DNA of 64,000 bases, taken from the NCBI RefSeq assembly GCF_963678635.1, contig NW_026971182.1:1-64000 (forward strand). The letters are read 5' to 3'. Source of the stretch: Symsagittifera roscoffensis. Taxonomy: Eukaryota > Xenacoelomorpha > Acoela > Convolutidae. Below the pieces are notes generated by a model. That model saw only the letters and a program-made list of their open reading frames with translations. It did not search any database and had not been told where the DNA came from. The position numbers and the translations under genes were made by a program. Numbering within the stretch: position 1 is the stretch's first letter; each line of letters starts with the position of its first letter. Positions 23,521-33,900 of this stretch are shown here, piece by piece.

Positions 23521-23737
23521 ATGTGAAAGTTGTGTTGGTTAAAACAAAATCGTTCAGGCGATATATTTTTTCTTTCTGCCACCTATAGCTCGGCAAGCTA
23601 TGTTGTATTCCAATTGAATTAAAACTATTCAATGCGTTTTGCTGTTGAAGGTCTTTGCGAATTGGTTCTTTCAATGTTTCTACAAAATCTATGGTCTTGG
23701 TGAAAATAGATATGAAATGAAATGGTTGAATTATCAC
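23519..23737 (-). CDS. 72-aa open frame inside left TIR
   Basis: The frame encodes a 72-residue protein beginning MIIQPFHFISIF. An almost identical copy occurs in the other TIR on the plus strand; the two differ at two residues. Similarity follows from TIR identity, so it does not prove selection. The frame ends exactly where the iterated repeats begin. I recognise no domain. It could be part of a longer gene entering from the interior in an ancestral element, or a chance frame. Confidence 0.35.
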   Translation of the reverse strand: MIIQPFHFISIFTKTIDFVETLKEPIRKDLQQQNALNSFNSIGIQHSLPSYRWQKEKIYRLNDFVLTNTTFT

Positions 23738-23965
23738 ACAATCTTCTAAAACAAGTGTCGGTTAAATGCACCAAAAACAGTTTGGGGTCAATTCCAATAT
23801 GAAAACTCTCAAAACCACTCCAGATAAAAGAGTAACACAAAACCAAAAGTGGATTTAAAGTAGCCCGCCATTACCTAACAGTGAACAAACGTGGAAAGTA
23901 AGTATAATATAGTACACTAATTTACAACATTAACTTTGTATTCAACTTGAATCAAACACATAACC

Positions 23966-24684
23966 TTAGAGTTTTTTGTTTGTTTTGCGTATCTTTGACA
24001 GCGGTGCTGAATCTTCAACTGCTTCGCGGTCGAGGTACCATTCATCATCTGACGGCGAAGAAGAAGTAACTGCATTTGGATCAACCAAATCATCGCTTTC
24101 AGTATCACTCTCAGCAATTTCCGTGACACGAATTCTACCTGGATCTGGAGCTTCATAGGTGGTGATACTATTTAACAGGTCTCTCATCGATTGGCTCGGT
24201 TGAGTATCCAACACAAGAAAGCTATCTTCTGACCCATAATTCGTAACCTGCGTGAAGATTTCTTCTTGGTTCGAGCTCTGCTGATCCCAGTCGACTAACA
24301 CTTCTTCTTCCTCAAAAAATTTCAGCCAAGCGTATAAATCTTGATCTTTGTGGTGACTGGTGCTATTAATTTCACTCACGTTCCTTTCGCTATCATCATC
24401 ATCATCATCCTGATTGCTATCGGGAAAGATAGAAGCATTTACGGTTCTATAGTGACCGTATGGCAATGTGGAGATACCATCGCTGAGGATGTAACGCTTA
24501 TCATCATAGGTTGATAATGCGATTTTGTTTGCTCGAACAGTGTTCAGAATGTGCCTCTCAGAGATGATGCGAGTATTTTCAGCTCGTACATGGTTTCCAG
24601 ACGCGAGAGTTTCGATGTATTTTTCATGAGTTAGCAACCGTTGAGTCACCTTAGTGATTCCTTTTGCTGAGTGCTTTCGTGTAT
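23966..24684 (-). CDS. C-terminal exon of DNA polymerase B, with acidic tail
   Basis: On the minus strand the first part (from 24682) reads RKHSAKGITKV, then continues to NKIALSTYDDKRYILSDG and TLPYGHY (about residues 42-67 from 24649). That block is the conserved C-terminal end of B-family polymerases in Polinton- and adintovirus-like animal elements. A poly-T tract ending in TATAG precedes 24684, a good splice acceptor, and no start codon lies close, so this looks like a last exon. About 150 further residues form an acidic Ser/Asp/Glu-rich tail (with a DDDDDD run) ending in a basic KIRKTNKKL. The rest of the polymerase lies at 30946-34576 on the opposite strand, so the gene is split by a rearrangement. 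The stop is at 23966-23968. Confidence 0.75.
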
Positions 24685-24779
24685 CTATAAAAAAAAATGA
24701 TGCTCACTAATAATTTGTATCTAACTGTTTTGTAAACTTATACTTGAAGTTGAAAATAAAAAAAGTATGAACGCATGCA

Positions 24780-24865
24780 TCCTTTTCAGAAGATCCACAC
24801 CCCCCCTCATTTAAAAAAAGGTAATAACCATTTAACCTACCCCTCCCCCCCTTACCCCCACCCAC
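24780..24865. other. C-rich low-complexity patch
   Basis: Runs of C (ACACCCCCCCTC, CCCCTCCCCCCCTTACCCCC) stand out in the AT-rich context, between the polymerase C-terminal exon and the T-rich tract. Confidence 0.6.
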
Positions 24866-24894
24866 AGAAACACAAGAAAACTTAAGTCATCAAA

Positions 24895-25115
24895 AAAATT
24901 TCACTTAGAAAAAAAATTTTTTCACAAAATTTTTTTTTCATAAAAATTTTTTTTCCAAAATTTTTTTTTCAAAATTTTTTTAAAAATTTTTTTCAAAAAC
25001 TTTTTTTTTCCAATTTTTTTTCCAAATTTTTTTTTGATGACAAAATTTTTTTTACAAAATTTTTTTTTACCAATTTTTTTTTCCGACGAAATTTTTTTGA
25101 CAATATTTTTCGCAA
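24895..25115. repeat. T-rich low-complexity tract, left copy
   Basis: Long T runs alternate with short A runs and include TTTTTCCGACGAAATTTTTT. The tract is a reverse-complement relative of the A-rich tract at 34577-34682, which contains AAATTTCGTCGGAAAAAAAA. It sits on the inner side of the polymerase C-terminal exon; the right copy sits directly after the polymerase main part. Confidence 0.85.
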
Positions 25116-25142
25116 TCACTGTTCTCGACAGTGGTGGTTTCT

Positions 25143-25439
25143 TCAATTTCCATGTTTTCTGGAAGACTTTTTTTGCTTATTTGTATCAAGGTTGATAGTT
25201 ACAACTGCATACCAATCGCCTTTTTTTCTCTCTGATCTATTGCCGTTTGGTTTGTATTTTATTATATATCTTGCTATGTTTTTGTCTGTCAGAAGTATCC
25301 GAACAATTTTTTCTACGTTTCCGGTACTGATTGCGTCTAATAACTCTTTTGGTAAATTCTCACCTGTTAAACTCACATTTTGTGTGTTTTCTTTTGGCAA
25401 AAATATTTTTTTGAAATTTTGAATTTTCAAACACGACAT
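25143..25439 (-). CDS. Small protein, paralogue of the next gene, unknown
   Basis: This encodes 98 residues with a basic C-terminus (NKQKKSSRKHGN). Residues about 28-65 read LPKELLDAISTGNVEKI and, after about 12 more, ARYIIKYKPNGN. The neighbour at 25538-25897 has LPAELKELVKTDNIGEI and AHFVVKFKSNCN at equivalent spacing, so the two are diverged tandem duplicates. The basic tail and alternating hydrophobic strand pattern would suit a nucleic-acid-binding role, but I recognise no family. It has an ATG start and no visible break. Confidence 0.65.
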   Translation of the reverse strand: MSCLKIQNFKKIFLPKENTQNVSLTGENLPKELLDAISTGNVEKIVRILLTDKNIARYIIKYKPNGNRSERKKGDWYAVVTINLDTNKQKKSSRKHGN

Positions 25440-25537
25440 GTTAGCAACTAGTAATCACACAAGATCAAAAGAAAATGAAAACAATCAAAAAATATATTTA
25501 TTATGATTCACAAAACTTGGCATATATATGGGATTCG

Positions 25538-25897
25538 TCATTTCGGTTCAACAAGCAAATCAACTCCTCGTTCAATGAAGAAAAACTCATATTTTGTGAA
25601 TTTGTCATGGTTACAATTAGATTTGAACTTTACAACAAAATGAGCAGCAACTCTGATAGTGGCTTGAACTAAATGTATTTCCCCAATGTTATCAGTTTTG
25701 ACCAATTCTTTCAGTTCAGCTGGAAGCTGATGGTCATGCAATTGGATTTGTCTTCTCTCTCCCAGCTGAGGTTGCAGCCCTTCCAGGTTGAGATTGAACA
25801 ACGGAATTGACTGGCGAAATTCCTGGAGTCTGGACATTGTACAGGTGAAAGTAGTCAAGAACTGTAAAAAATTTCCGTAAATTATCGATTTAGACAT
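25538..25897 (-). CDS. Small protein, paralogue of the preceding gene, unknown
   Basis: This encodes 119 residues. The first 20 are hydrophobic, then an internal Met (MSRLQEFRQ) offers an alternative start. The C-terminal half shares the LPxEL...TxN...I and A(H/R)(F/Y)(V/I)(V/I)K(F/Y)K pattern with the gene at 25143-25439. No domain is recognised. The conserved pair suggests a family used by this element. Confidence 0.65.
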   Translation of the reverse strand: MSKSIIYGNFLQFLTTFTCTMSRLQEFRQSIPLFNLNLEGLQPQLGERRQIQLHDHQLPAELKELVKTDNIGEIHLVQATIRVAAHFVVKFKSNCNHDKFTKYEFFFIERGVDLLVEPK

Positions 25898-26015
25898 CGT
25901 TCAGTGTAATTTGTTCGAGTTTTTGCAGGAGAGGTTTTCCTCAACAATCTAATATACCTGTCCGCGTAAGAGTGACTTTAATTCTTGGTGTTAAAAAATA
26001 TTTTCAGGACTCTGA

Positions 26016-26612
26016 TTAGTCATTGAAGCGTAAACCACCAAATTTGGAGATAAGGTTGTTTGCATCATTGGACAGTTCATTTTGTAACCAATCGAAAAAA
26101 ATTTTGGATTTTCTACGGGTACAATGCTTTAATAATTGATGCGAGGGAACTAAATGATAATGTCGTTTGCAAATATGTTTTTCTTGACCCAATAACTGTT
26201 CAATCTTTGGGCAGTCAATATCTTCCAAATTTGTCACGGGTAATTTCAAGTATTCAGCTAATAAAACAGATTTTTGTGTATTTTTAGCAAAAAAATGGGA
26301 ATTTGGGTTCCTCAAACGAATGCTGTCAAAAATTTGATCCACGTATGAGTAAGGGTATTCAACTTCGTCCCAACGAAGCCCGTGTAGAAATTTAGAGACC
26401 CAATTGTACGCTTTTTTCACTTCTTTTGATAAATTGTTGTATTGAACTGGTGGCAGAAAATGAATTGTATCAATTGTATTAGCAGAGCAAACGGAAAGTT
26501 CCTTTATGATCAAAGGTTTCTTACCACATTTAAATCCTTCATTATCTAAAATAATGAGATGGTTGAAAAACAATTTTTTAGTTTTCTTTCTTTGGGTTAA
26601 CATGACTTTCAC
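26016..26612 (-). CDS. Exonuclease-like protein with DxE start motif, putative
   Basis: About 198 codons are open. Early on it reads FFNHLIILDNEGFKCG, then LIIKELSVC; a strand ending in D-x-E followed by a K-E-L strand is how DEDD/RNase H-fold exonucleases begin, with Asp and Glu as metal ligands. HGLRWDE, a CP.IEQL block and a CKRHYHLVPSHQLLKH block follow. I recall a family of arthropod element-associated proteins with the same order of blocks, but cannot name it precisely. The frame is continuous with the upstream gene (26613-27019) except for one in-frame TGA at 26613-26615, so both may be one protein with a nonsense mutation or an intron. The function is inference. Confidence 0.5.
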   Translation of the reverse strand: MKVMLTQRKKTKKLFFNHLIILDNEGFKCGKKPLIIKELSVCSANTIDTIHFLPPVQYNNLSKEVKKAYNWVSKFLHGLRWDEVEYPYSYVDQIFDSIRLRNPNSHFFAKNTQKSVLLAEYLKLPVTNLEDIDCPKIEQLLGQEKHICKRHYHLVPSHQLLKHCTRRKSKIFFDWLQNELSNDANNLISKFGGLRFND

Positions 26613-27019
26613 TCAACATTCCAACAAACGAAATAACTTTGGTTTGAATGCTTTAAGAAATAAGCAAAACGCAATACCTGTCACGTGATCCAGGTAACAC
26701 TTTTTTATTGGACAAGGCAAAAAATATGTGTACCCAGGATCGGTATGATGTTTTTCTTGCAAATATCCTGCTGTGTCATGCAATATAGCATGTATTCTAA
26801 GAAATTTGAAATGTTTCAAGTGTTTGTCGAGCGACGAATTGTCTATTCCAATTAAACCACCATATGGTCTGTTTTTCAAAACAAAATCCAAATTAATATC
26901 AGCATCCAAATACAAACAAGTGGCTAAAAACACTGAAATCTGACTGATTTGTCTGGATATTGTGATTTTAAGTCTATAAAAATTTCATGAATGAGTTTCA
27001 AATCGAAAGTTGAAATCAT
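26613..27019 (-). pseudogene. Unknown protein, N-terminal part of the 26016-27019 region
   Basis: An ATG at 27019 starts MISTFDLKLIHEIFIDLKSQ. The frame changes near 26945, and a longer frame then continues with CLYLDADINLDFVL, AILHDTAGYLQEKH and DPGYTYFLPC, ending at a TGA that is in frame with the next gene. The HDTAGYL and PGYTYFL blocks look conserved, but I cannot assign a family. A GACAG/GTATTG junction near 26677 could be a splice donor, which would remove the TGA. Confidence 0.45.
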
Positions 27020-27065
27020 GTTTACTGAACTCAATATAATAAAAAAGGAATAATGAAATGATCAA

Positions 27066-27230
27066 TTAAAACTTAACTTTCTCTTCAACAATAAAATTCA
27101 CAAATAGCACATCAGTATCTACATCAAATTTTCCATATCCATTTGTCAAAATATCCATTATTTTACAAAAAGCGGCAAAATGGGGTCCATTAATTAAACT
27201 TTCAAACCTTTTCAAAGTTTCTGTATTCAT
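27066..27230 (-). CDS. 54-aa small frame, unknown
   Basis: A short frame begins MNTETLKRFESLINGPHF and ends IVEEKVKF. It has coding-like composition and sits in the same direction between two larger genes. It could be an independent small protein or a displaced piece of the gene at 27270-27853, whose stop is about 40 bases upstream. Confidence 0.4.
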   Translation of the reverse strand: MNTETLKRFESLINGPHFAAFCKIMDILTNGYGKFDVDTDVLFVNFIVEEKVKF

Positions 27231-27269
27231 CTCATCTGTTTGAACAAGTCTGCTTTCTGTATGTTTCTT

Positions 27270-27853
27270 TTAAACTGAAGTCGAAATTCTTAAAGATTTG
27301 TTTGACGTCGACAATGCAGCATGCGTAACTGTATTATCAATTCGTTTCTGTCCCCCAACGGCCGGAAATTTTTTGCAAACGTTTTGATTTGGTGAAGTTT
27401 GTTTGTTAGATGATGTTGCAGAAAGCAATAAATTGGGTAAACGTTTTTTGATTGCAGTGAAATCTAACAAACCGAGATTGGCTGCAATAGGTTGTGCTGA
27501 ATAAGTGAGAGCTAGTTTAAGCTTGTCAAATAACTCACCGTTTCCTTTGACATCTTTAGCAGGAAAAACTAAGTATTTGAAGCAAGTGAAAATACAAGGA
27601 ATACTGAAACATTTTTGGGAAGGAAAAAATTTGTTTAATTGTTCCTCTGAATGTACTTGAATCAATATACGGTAATGAGTTTTTTTTCATTCTCGACTGA
27701 AAAAGGGCAATATTCAGATTTGAAGTGGCTTCCAAAAGCATAATTTTTTAAAGTAGATAAATTAGGAATTTTTTTAGTGATAACAAATTTGAAATTTGGT
27801 TGAAATTTTTTGAAATAATCAGGTAACACAACTTCGAACATAGCTTCTGCCAT
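27270..27853 (-). pseudogene. Unknown protein with one frameshift
   Basis: An ATG at 27853, 13 bases after the stop of the upstream gene, opens MAEAMFEVVLPDYFKKF. The frame runs to 27662. A run of eight A bases near 27686 marks a frameshift into a frame that reads THYRILIQVHSEEQLNKFF and runs to 27270. The total is about 195 codons. The C-terminal third is Ser/Asn/Lys-rich. I recognise no domain. The homopolymer position makes an assembly error plausible. Confidence 0.55.
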
Positions 27854-27866
27854 TTTGTAAAGAAAA

Positions 27867-28237
27867 TTAATTTGAGTCGTGCTTGAAATCGTTTGTGTTT
27901 GAGGAAAGTTGAGATTTCCTGGCTCGTTTACAGTTAGACTGTGGTTTGTCTTTGTTTTCAACAGTATTAGAAATTTCACTTGTTTGCGCTCGGATTGACT
28001 TTCCCGACTTTAGTAATTTTAAAAATTCTTCGCTGCTTAAGGAAAGTCTTTGTACACATTCAAATTCAGCGCCTTCAGTTGCTTTTTGAAAACTTTCAGG
28101 AATACATAAGTTCCAGTTTGGTCATATGTTTTCAATGTAGCACGCACTAATCTTCTACTATTTTCCGAAATATCGAAATAGCAATCGCCAAAATCTTTAT
28201 CTGCCTTTGCTGTGGTGCGTGTTTTGATTTTACTCAT
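27867..28237 (-). pseudogene. PC4-like single-stranded DNA-binding protein, one frameshift
   Basis: An ATG at 28237 opens MSKIKTRTTAKADKDFGDCY. The frame continues FDISENSRRLVRATLKTY, breaks near 28105, and goes on in another frame with CIPESFQKATEGAEFECVQR and LSLSSEEFLKLLKSG, ending at 27867 after a Lys/Arg/Ser/Asn-rich tail. The order of a strand with R-V or L-V, a strand ending near an acidic pair, a strand, and LS...E.....L fits the transcription coactivator p15/PC4 fold, which binds single-stranded DNA. It is the first gene of the leftward cluster. The PC4 assignment rests on pattern memory and should be treated as a good guess. Confidence 0.5.
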
Positions 28238-28721
28238 TGTAACGAGTAAATTTTCAAAGTAATTTGATTCAAAACTGAATAGAAAGAAATGAATGGTTCC
28301 GATTGATTGTATATGTCTGCAAAAGAAAGCGTTGTATCTATTTTAATTTATATACACATGTACTTTATATCGCAAAGATATTGGATTGCAATTTGGCTCA
28401 AATGGATAAGTATTTTGTGCATGTACAACTGATAAGAATTTTAATGGGTGTTAAAGGTCACAATGTTTAAACGTTTTTTTTTGATACAAGCTAATTGTTT
28501 GAATGCAATTTAGATAAACATAGAACACCACGCAAGGTAACATAAATATTTTACACGCCCTCCCTTATTAAATTGATCAAAAACTACATAGGAGGTCTTG
28601 AAATTTCTAATTTTAGAAGAACCAATCCCTATTTTAATCTCTTGAGGCGTTTTCACAATTCATTTCAGTTTCATTTCCCTCCGCGTTACGTTTGTCCTTT
28701 TCTTCCAACTTTTCTTCAAAA
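28238..28721. promoter_or_regulatory. Intergenic region between divergent gene clusters
   Basis: Genes to the left run leftward and the gene to the right runs rightward, so this 0.48-kb AT-rich gap must hold the start of both transcription units. I see no strong conserved promoter element. A TATATAC stretch lies at 28348-28354. Confidence 0.4.
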
Positions 28722-29343
28722 ATGCCTTGTTATATTATTGCCGGATATTCCAATCACGAAAGAACCATTTTTTATGAAACCGTTCACGGTAATTTTGTAG
28801 CAATAATTAACGAAGAAAAAAGTTTCAATTCTGATGAGTGGACTTGTACTCATCACGTTATGATTCCCAAAAATTTTTAAATTTATTCAGTAAACTTTCC
28901 TTAAAAAATTGAAAGAAAGACGAAGAACTGAATATAAAGTATTTGAGTTACCTTACAAATTCTGGTAAATATACGGATCCTGACGAGCCTCTTGCTCTTC
29001 AGGTTGATATTTCAACTTTATCAAAACCAGTTAAAAAAATTTTGTACAAATACGAATGTGATGTTACTCCGATGTGTGAAAACCAGTTAGAATACTTTGA
29101 AGAAATTGAATTTTTTGATCGTTTATGGGGAATGGAACAGATTGAATCACCATCATTAGTTACCCCGAAAGCTGATCCTTCTCCTACAGTGTCACCATGG
29201 CTTGATGAACTCCAACGCGCACCCCCGAAGCGACAGTGAGTAATCATATGGAAAATTTGACGCCTTCTCTATGCCTTGCACCAAAGAAAAAACGGAAGCT
29301 AACAACACTAGAGAAAGCGCAGGAGTATTCGGACCTTATATAA
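28722..29343 (+). pseudogene. Unknown rightward gene, several frame changes, NLS at the end
   Basis: An ATG at 28722 opens MPCYIIAGYSNHERTIFYET, which stops at 28880. Pieces in other frames continue with KERRRTEYKVFELPYKFW (to 28958) and then SGKYTDPDEPLALQVDIS, with a long acidic stretch (EYFEEIEFFDRLW), to 29239. A last piece, 29248-29343, has APKKKRKL, a textbook SV40-type nuclear localisation signal. Breaks near 28875, 28900, 28958 and 29237 could be frameshifts; the last is also a good splice donor (ACAGTGAGT). The acidic middle and the nuclear signal would suit a regulator, but no domain is recognised. Confidence 0.5.
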
Positions 29344-30740
29344 CTTTGAAACTGAGGTTGAGTTTTATTGATTTTTGTTTGTTTTTATTGTGTATAATAA
29401 ATTAACTTTAAAATTGAGTTTGAGTTTATATCTTGTGTTTGTTCATTATTTATTACACGATTGTTTTGATCAAAAATTTAGTATAAAAACCTTTAAAGTT
29501 TGAAGTTAAAAAAATCATTTCTTTTTCAATTAATTGACTACTTTTTTTCTTCAATTAAAAACAAAAAAAGTCCGTAAATTTTTAACATAATAACATTAAA
29601 GTTCTTATTTACATTAGTGATCTTGAGGAAAAAAATTGAAAAGCATCCATATATATGCTAATTTTTAGAAAACAAGATAAAAAAATATCAATTTCGTTTT
29701 TTGAAAAAAAGATAATTAACGTAAAAAAAAACTGTAAAAAAGTAATTTTGGATGGAAATTTATGTTGTCATATGTTTATTCATTTAATTATCATACAAAT
29801 TAAACATAAATTAAACTAGTATACAAGATGTTTAAAACCAACTTTTTGATAAAAATAAATATTTTTTTAATGTTTTTTAGTTAAAAATTTGATTTTTTAA
29901 TTACAAAAAAGAAAAAAAAGCATTAATTTTTTTCTTTTTCTACAAATTGGAGTTACCATTTGATCATTGATACTGTTGTCTCCAAAAATGATCCTATTGA
30001 AAAAAATACAAGTATTCATCATCATGCTAAATATTTGAGAAAAATAATAAAAATCAAACTTTTTAATTGATGACTCATCGTTTTTTCATTTTTCCGAAAA
30101 AATGCAATTTTCAACCACAAGACGCAATTTTTTGTGATGAGCAAGTGGTGTTATTATGAAAGTGCATTGAGGGGCACGACTAATGAGATTGTGGGAGTAG
30201 ATGTTTTTTCAATAGTCTTCGAGAAAAACGCTAATCCCCTTAATCCCCCCTAAAACAACGAACTCATTTTTCTTTAGAGAAAAGTTTTTTTTCTGACTTT
30301 TTTTTCATATCGAAAGACAATTGAGACAAATTCATGATGACATGGACCGTGCGACCGCTCCGTGATTGACATCATTGATAACAATGCGCCTGGAAAGTTA
30401 AAAAACTGTCATTTTTCAGTTTTTGCTTTACTTATTCATCATTTCAACTGTTTTTGATACAAATTTGGAAATTTTAGAGAATATTCTATCCCCTTGACAA
30501 TTGGGACATTTAGGATCTATCATGTGTTGTGACATGCTCAATTTTTATTCGCAATTTTGAATATTTCATCAATTTATAATTTGAATTGATAAAATGTAAA
30601 ACTAAAACTTTTATCTCTTGGCTCTAAAATCATTTTGGATTAAAATTTAGCTCAAATTTGGTTTGTTTAGAATAGTTTCTATCGTTTGTAGTAATTATTA
30701 ACAATTCAAACAACAATTTATCTGTTTCGTCCAATCGAAT
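29344..30740. other. 1.4-kb AT-rich region without gene
   Basis: Lies between the small rightward gene and the polymerase. It has many A and T runs and no recognisable coding frame on either strand. It may hold the polymerase promoter or an intron. Confidence 0.5.
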
Positions 30741-30945
30741 TTGAGTTTGCCAGTTATGGCGGGAAATTCAAATCTAATTCAAATTTTGGCAGGAAAAGAG
30801 TTCAAATTCAGAGTTAAGCTGGAAAAGCTATTCAAATTCAAACCGAGAAGGGAAAAAGAATCGAAGCGCAGTAGTTTAAACCTTTTGGTATTTGGTTTGG
30901 ATTCTTTCCCTTTCCTGCTTCGCTTTAAAACAGTTCCAGAGCGAA

Positions 30946-33900
30946 ATGGGTTTCAAGTGTAACTATTGTCCCAAAGTTTTTACAAGAAAAACGAATAGAT
31001 CTCGTCATGAACGAAACTTTCACGCTGTTGAAAAGAATTACCCGTTTTCACTTGCTACCATTGTAAATTTAGCAGTTTACTGCTATCAAAATTACAGCAG
31101 CATATTGAATCAGATCGTCAAAAATTTAACAATTCATGTCGGTATTGTCGGTTTGGTTTTTGTGAACTTAAAGATTTCAAGAATCACATGCAATCAGAGC
31201 ATGGGTTACCTGTTTTGGATCAAAAAATTACATCACTCAGCAACCCCTCTAGCTCAATCACACAGGCAAGCGATATTGATAACTTTCCAGCTTCAATTGA
31301 AGTTCATGAACCAGCCATGAAAAATACGTTAATGACTTTTATTATTCCCAACCAAAATATTGAACATGATCTTATCGAATTTATGACCTTAAAAAAAATG
31401 AGATTCAAAGTTTGATATTAGATAGAACCTGTAATGTACCCTGCAAAGTACAATTTTTGGCTAAACTTACTTTAATCAAGCATGCTACTGTTGTTTCGGA
31501 TCAAAGCGTGCAAGAACCTGAAGACGAACGCGTTGAAATCTTCGCTAATTCTATGATGACTCCCCTATATGCAAACGGTTTGTCTGATGAATTATTTCTC
31601 GAAATGCAAGGAAAAATGGAAGCTGTGTTCCAGAATTTTTCAGCCCATCTGCAGCGTGTAAATGAACTTTACATTAAAATCGGAAAAGTGTTACCAATCA
31701 GAGGCTCTTCGTTTATACCTCTCCCTGCAAAAATAGCAAATTCACAACAATTGATTAATATTCGTACTCACAACGACCACAATTGCTTTTTGTTAGGCTA
31801 CACTGTCGCCTATCATCTTAGATATAAGCCTGATCTAATTGTCGGTAGGTTGGTTGATCCTAAACTTGAAGAGACAGATCCACACACCTATACAATGCCC
31901 GGAACGCATCAGGCTTCTGATGATTTCGTTATGCCTATGAGCTTGAACATGATTCCTCAATTCGAGCGACTTAATAACATTCAAGTAAACGTGTTTCAAT
32001 ATCAAAAAGGAGATCGCATTCCAATGATTGTCTCAAAGTTTGAAAGTTCCCGGAATGCACCACTTTGTTTTGATAAAAGACCTGCTCCGATTTGTTTGTG
32101 AAGTTCGAAAGCAAACATTCCGAAGTTTCCTGCAGTTGTGTCGTAACTGTTTTCAAATTCATCACAATGAAATTGATCATAAAACGCATGAGCGATTATG
32201 TAAAGATCATGAACCAGCTGTAGTGATAATGCCAACAGCTGAAAATGGCTGCCATAAGTATAAATTTAAAAACTTTCAAGCTCTTGGTATGCACCCCTTG
32301 TTGTTTATTTTGATTTCGAATCGTTCCTGAATCCCGTTACAACATGTATGAACAACCCACAAATTTCCTCATCTCGCGTTCTAGAAAAACATGAACCCTC
32401 CGGGTATTCAATGGTTGCTATTGACCATGAGTCCTCAGAACCATTTTTCTTTAGTCTTGACAGCTCTGAAAATTGTTTAGAAAATTTTATCAAAGAGTTA
32501 CATCTATTAGCCCGAGACGTTTACATCTATAAACGGAAAGTGCCACATTATTTGGGAGATTGCAGCCAACTGTGTAAAAAAGAAACTTTAACCTGTTGGA
32601 TTTGTCAAGAAAACTTCAGTGAGAGCGAAGAAAAGTGCTTGGATCACTGTCACTCTTCGGGAAAATTTCTAGGATGGACCCACGACAAATGTAATTTAGC
32701 GCGAAGAAACATAAATTACATTCCAGTCGTTGGACACAATTTGCAGAATTATGACATGCATCATATTTGTCTAGCTCTGAACGAATGTGACTCGCGTAGT
32801 ACAATACAAGTCATTCCATCCACCGATGAGAAATATATTTCACTAATTATCGGAGTAGTGGTTAAAACCATTACACGAAAAGATCAAACAACACAAAACA
32901 TTTATGAGTATCTTTGTTTTAAAGATTCTTTCAAGTTTCTAAACTCATCACTACAAAAGTTAGTTGACAACTTGCCTGACAACAAATTCACAATTCTGGA
33001 AAACCACTTTCAAAACGTAAGCCAAATTTGTAGAACTCTCATACGTAGAAAAGAATTCTATCCTTATAATTACATGACCGACCGTAAAAAGTTTGACGAA
33101 AAAGAGTTACCGCCTCTCGAAAAGTGGGTGAATACTTTAGACGGAGATAAAATTGCTAATAGTGCTGATAACTTGGTTGAAGCAAAAGAAGTTTTCAATC
33201 AATTTATTTGTCAGAACCTGCGCGACTATCATGAATTATGTTTGTCATGTGACACATTGCTCCTAGCCTGTGTCTTTGAGGAATTCCGCTCTATCAGCTA
33301 TGAAACATGTAGCCTTGATTGTGCTCATCATTTCACCGCTTCCAATTTAGCTGGTGACGCTTTCAAGCGGGTATGTAAAGCTGATGTTGAATTGCTAACG
33401 GATCGAGATCATTTAGACATGGTTGAAAAAATGATGCGAGTTGGTACTGCATCAATCTTTGAAAAACGACAGTTCGCTGCAAACAACAGGCAAAAGAACG
33501 AAACATTTAATTCGAGCAAAGATACTACCTATGGCTTCATGGTTGATGCCAACAACTTATACGGTGGAGTAATGCAAGCTCACAAACTGCCTGCACGTTA
33601 TTTTGAGACAATCGGACTTAGAAATGAAAGAAATAATCAAGAAAACGAAGATGAGAATTCCATGTCAATAGAAGAAATTTTAGCAACCCCTGACGATTCA
33701 GACTACGGTTATATTGTTGAAATTGATTTAAAATACCCTCAATTGTTGCATGAAAGTCACCGTGACTATCCACTGGCACCCACTAAGGAAGTTGTTCAAA
33801 AAGATTGGTTGAGCAGATACCAAAAAAATATCTCAGAACAAATGAAAAACAATGAAAACTGTGGACTCGCAATAGGTAAAGTGAAAAAACTTTTACAAAC

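Larger units (their letters stand above)
23273..23798 (+). repeat. Left terminal inverted repeat
   Basis: It matches the reverse complement of 34683-35209 with only a handful of differences, the largest in a G/C run near the tip (23299-23310). It contains a G-run, a small palindrome (TGATCCCTACAGGGATCA), about eight copies of a GGGATCATTA repeat in complementary form, and a 72-codon open frame on the minus strand. Confidence 0.95.

Noticed and set aside
24922-25146. A 74-codon Lys/Phe-rich minus-strand frame
   Set aside because: It is just the T-rich low-complexity tract read as protein.
29344-30740. A hidden integrase or capsid gene in the large gene-free part of the 11.9-kb element
   Set aside because: All frames are short and full of stops, with no HHCC, DDE or jelly-roll-like pattern; nothing can be supported.
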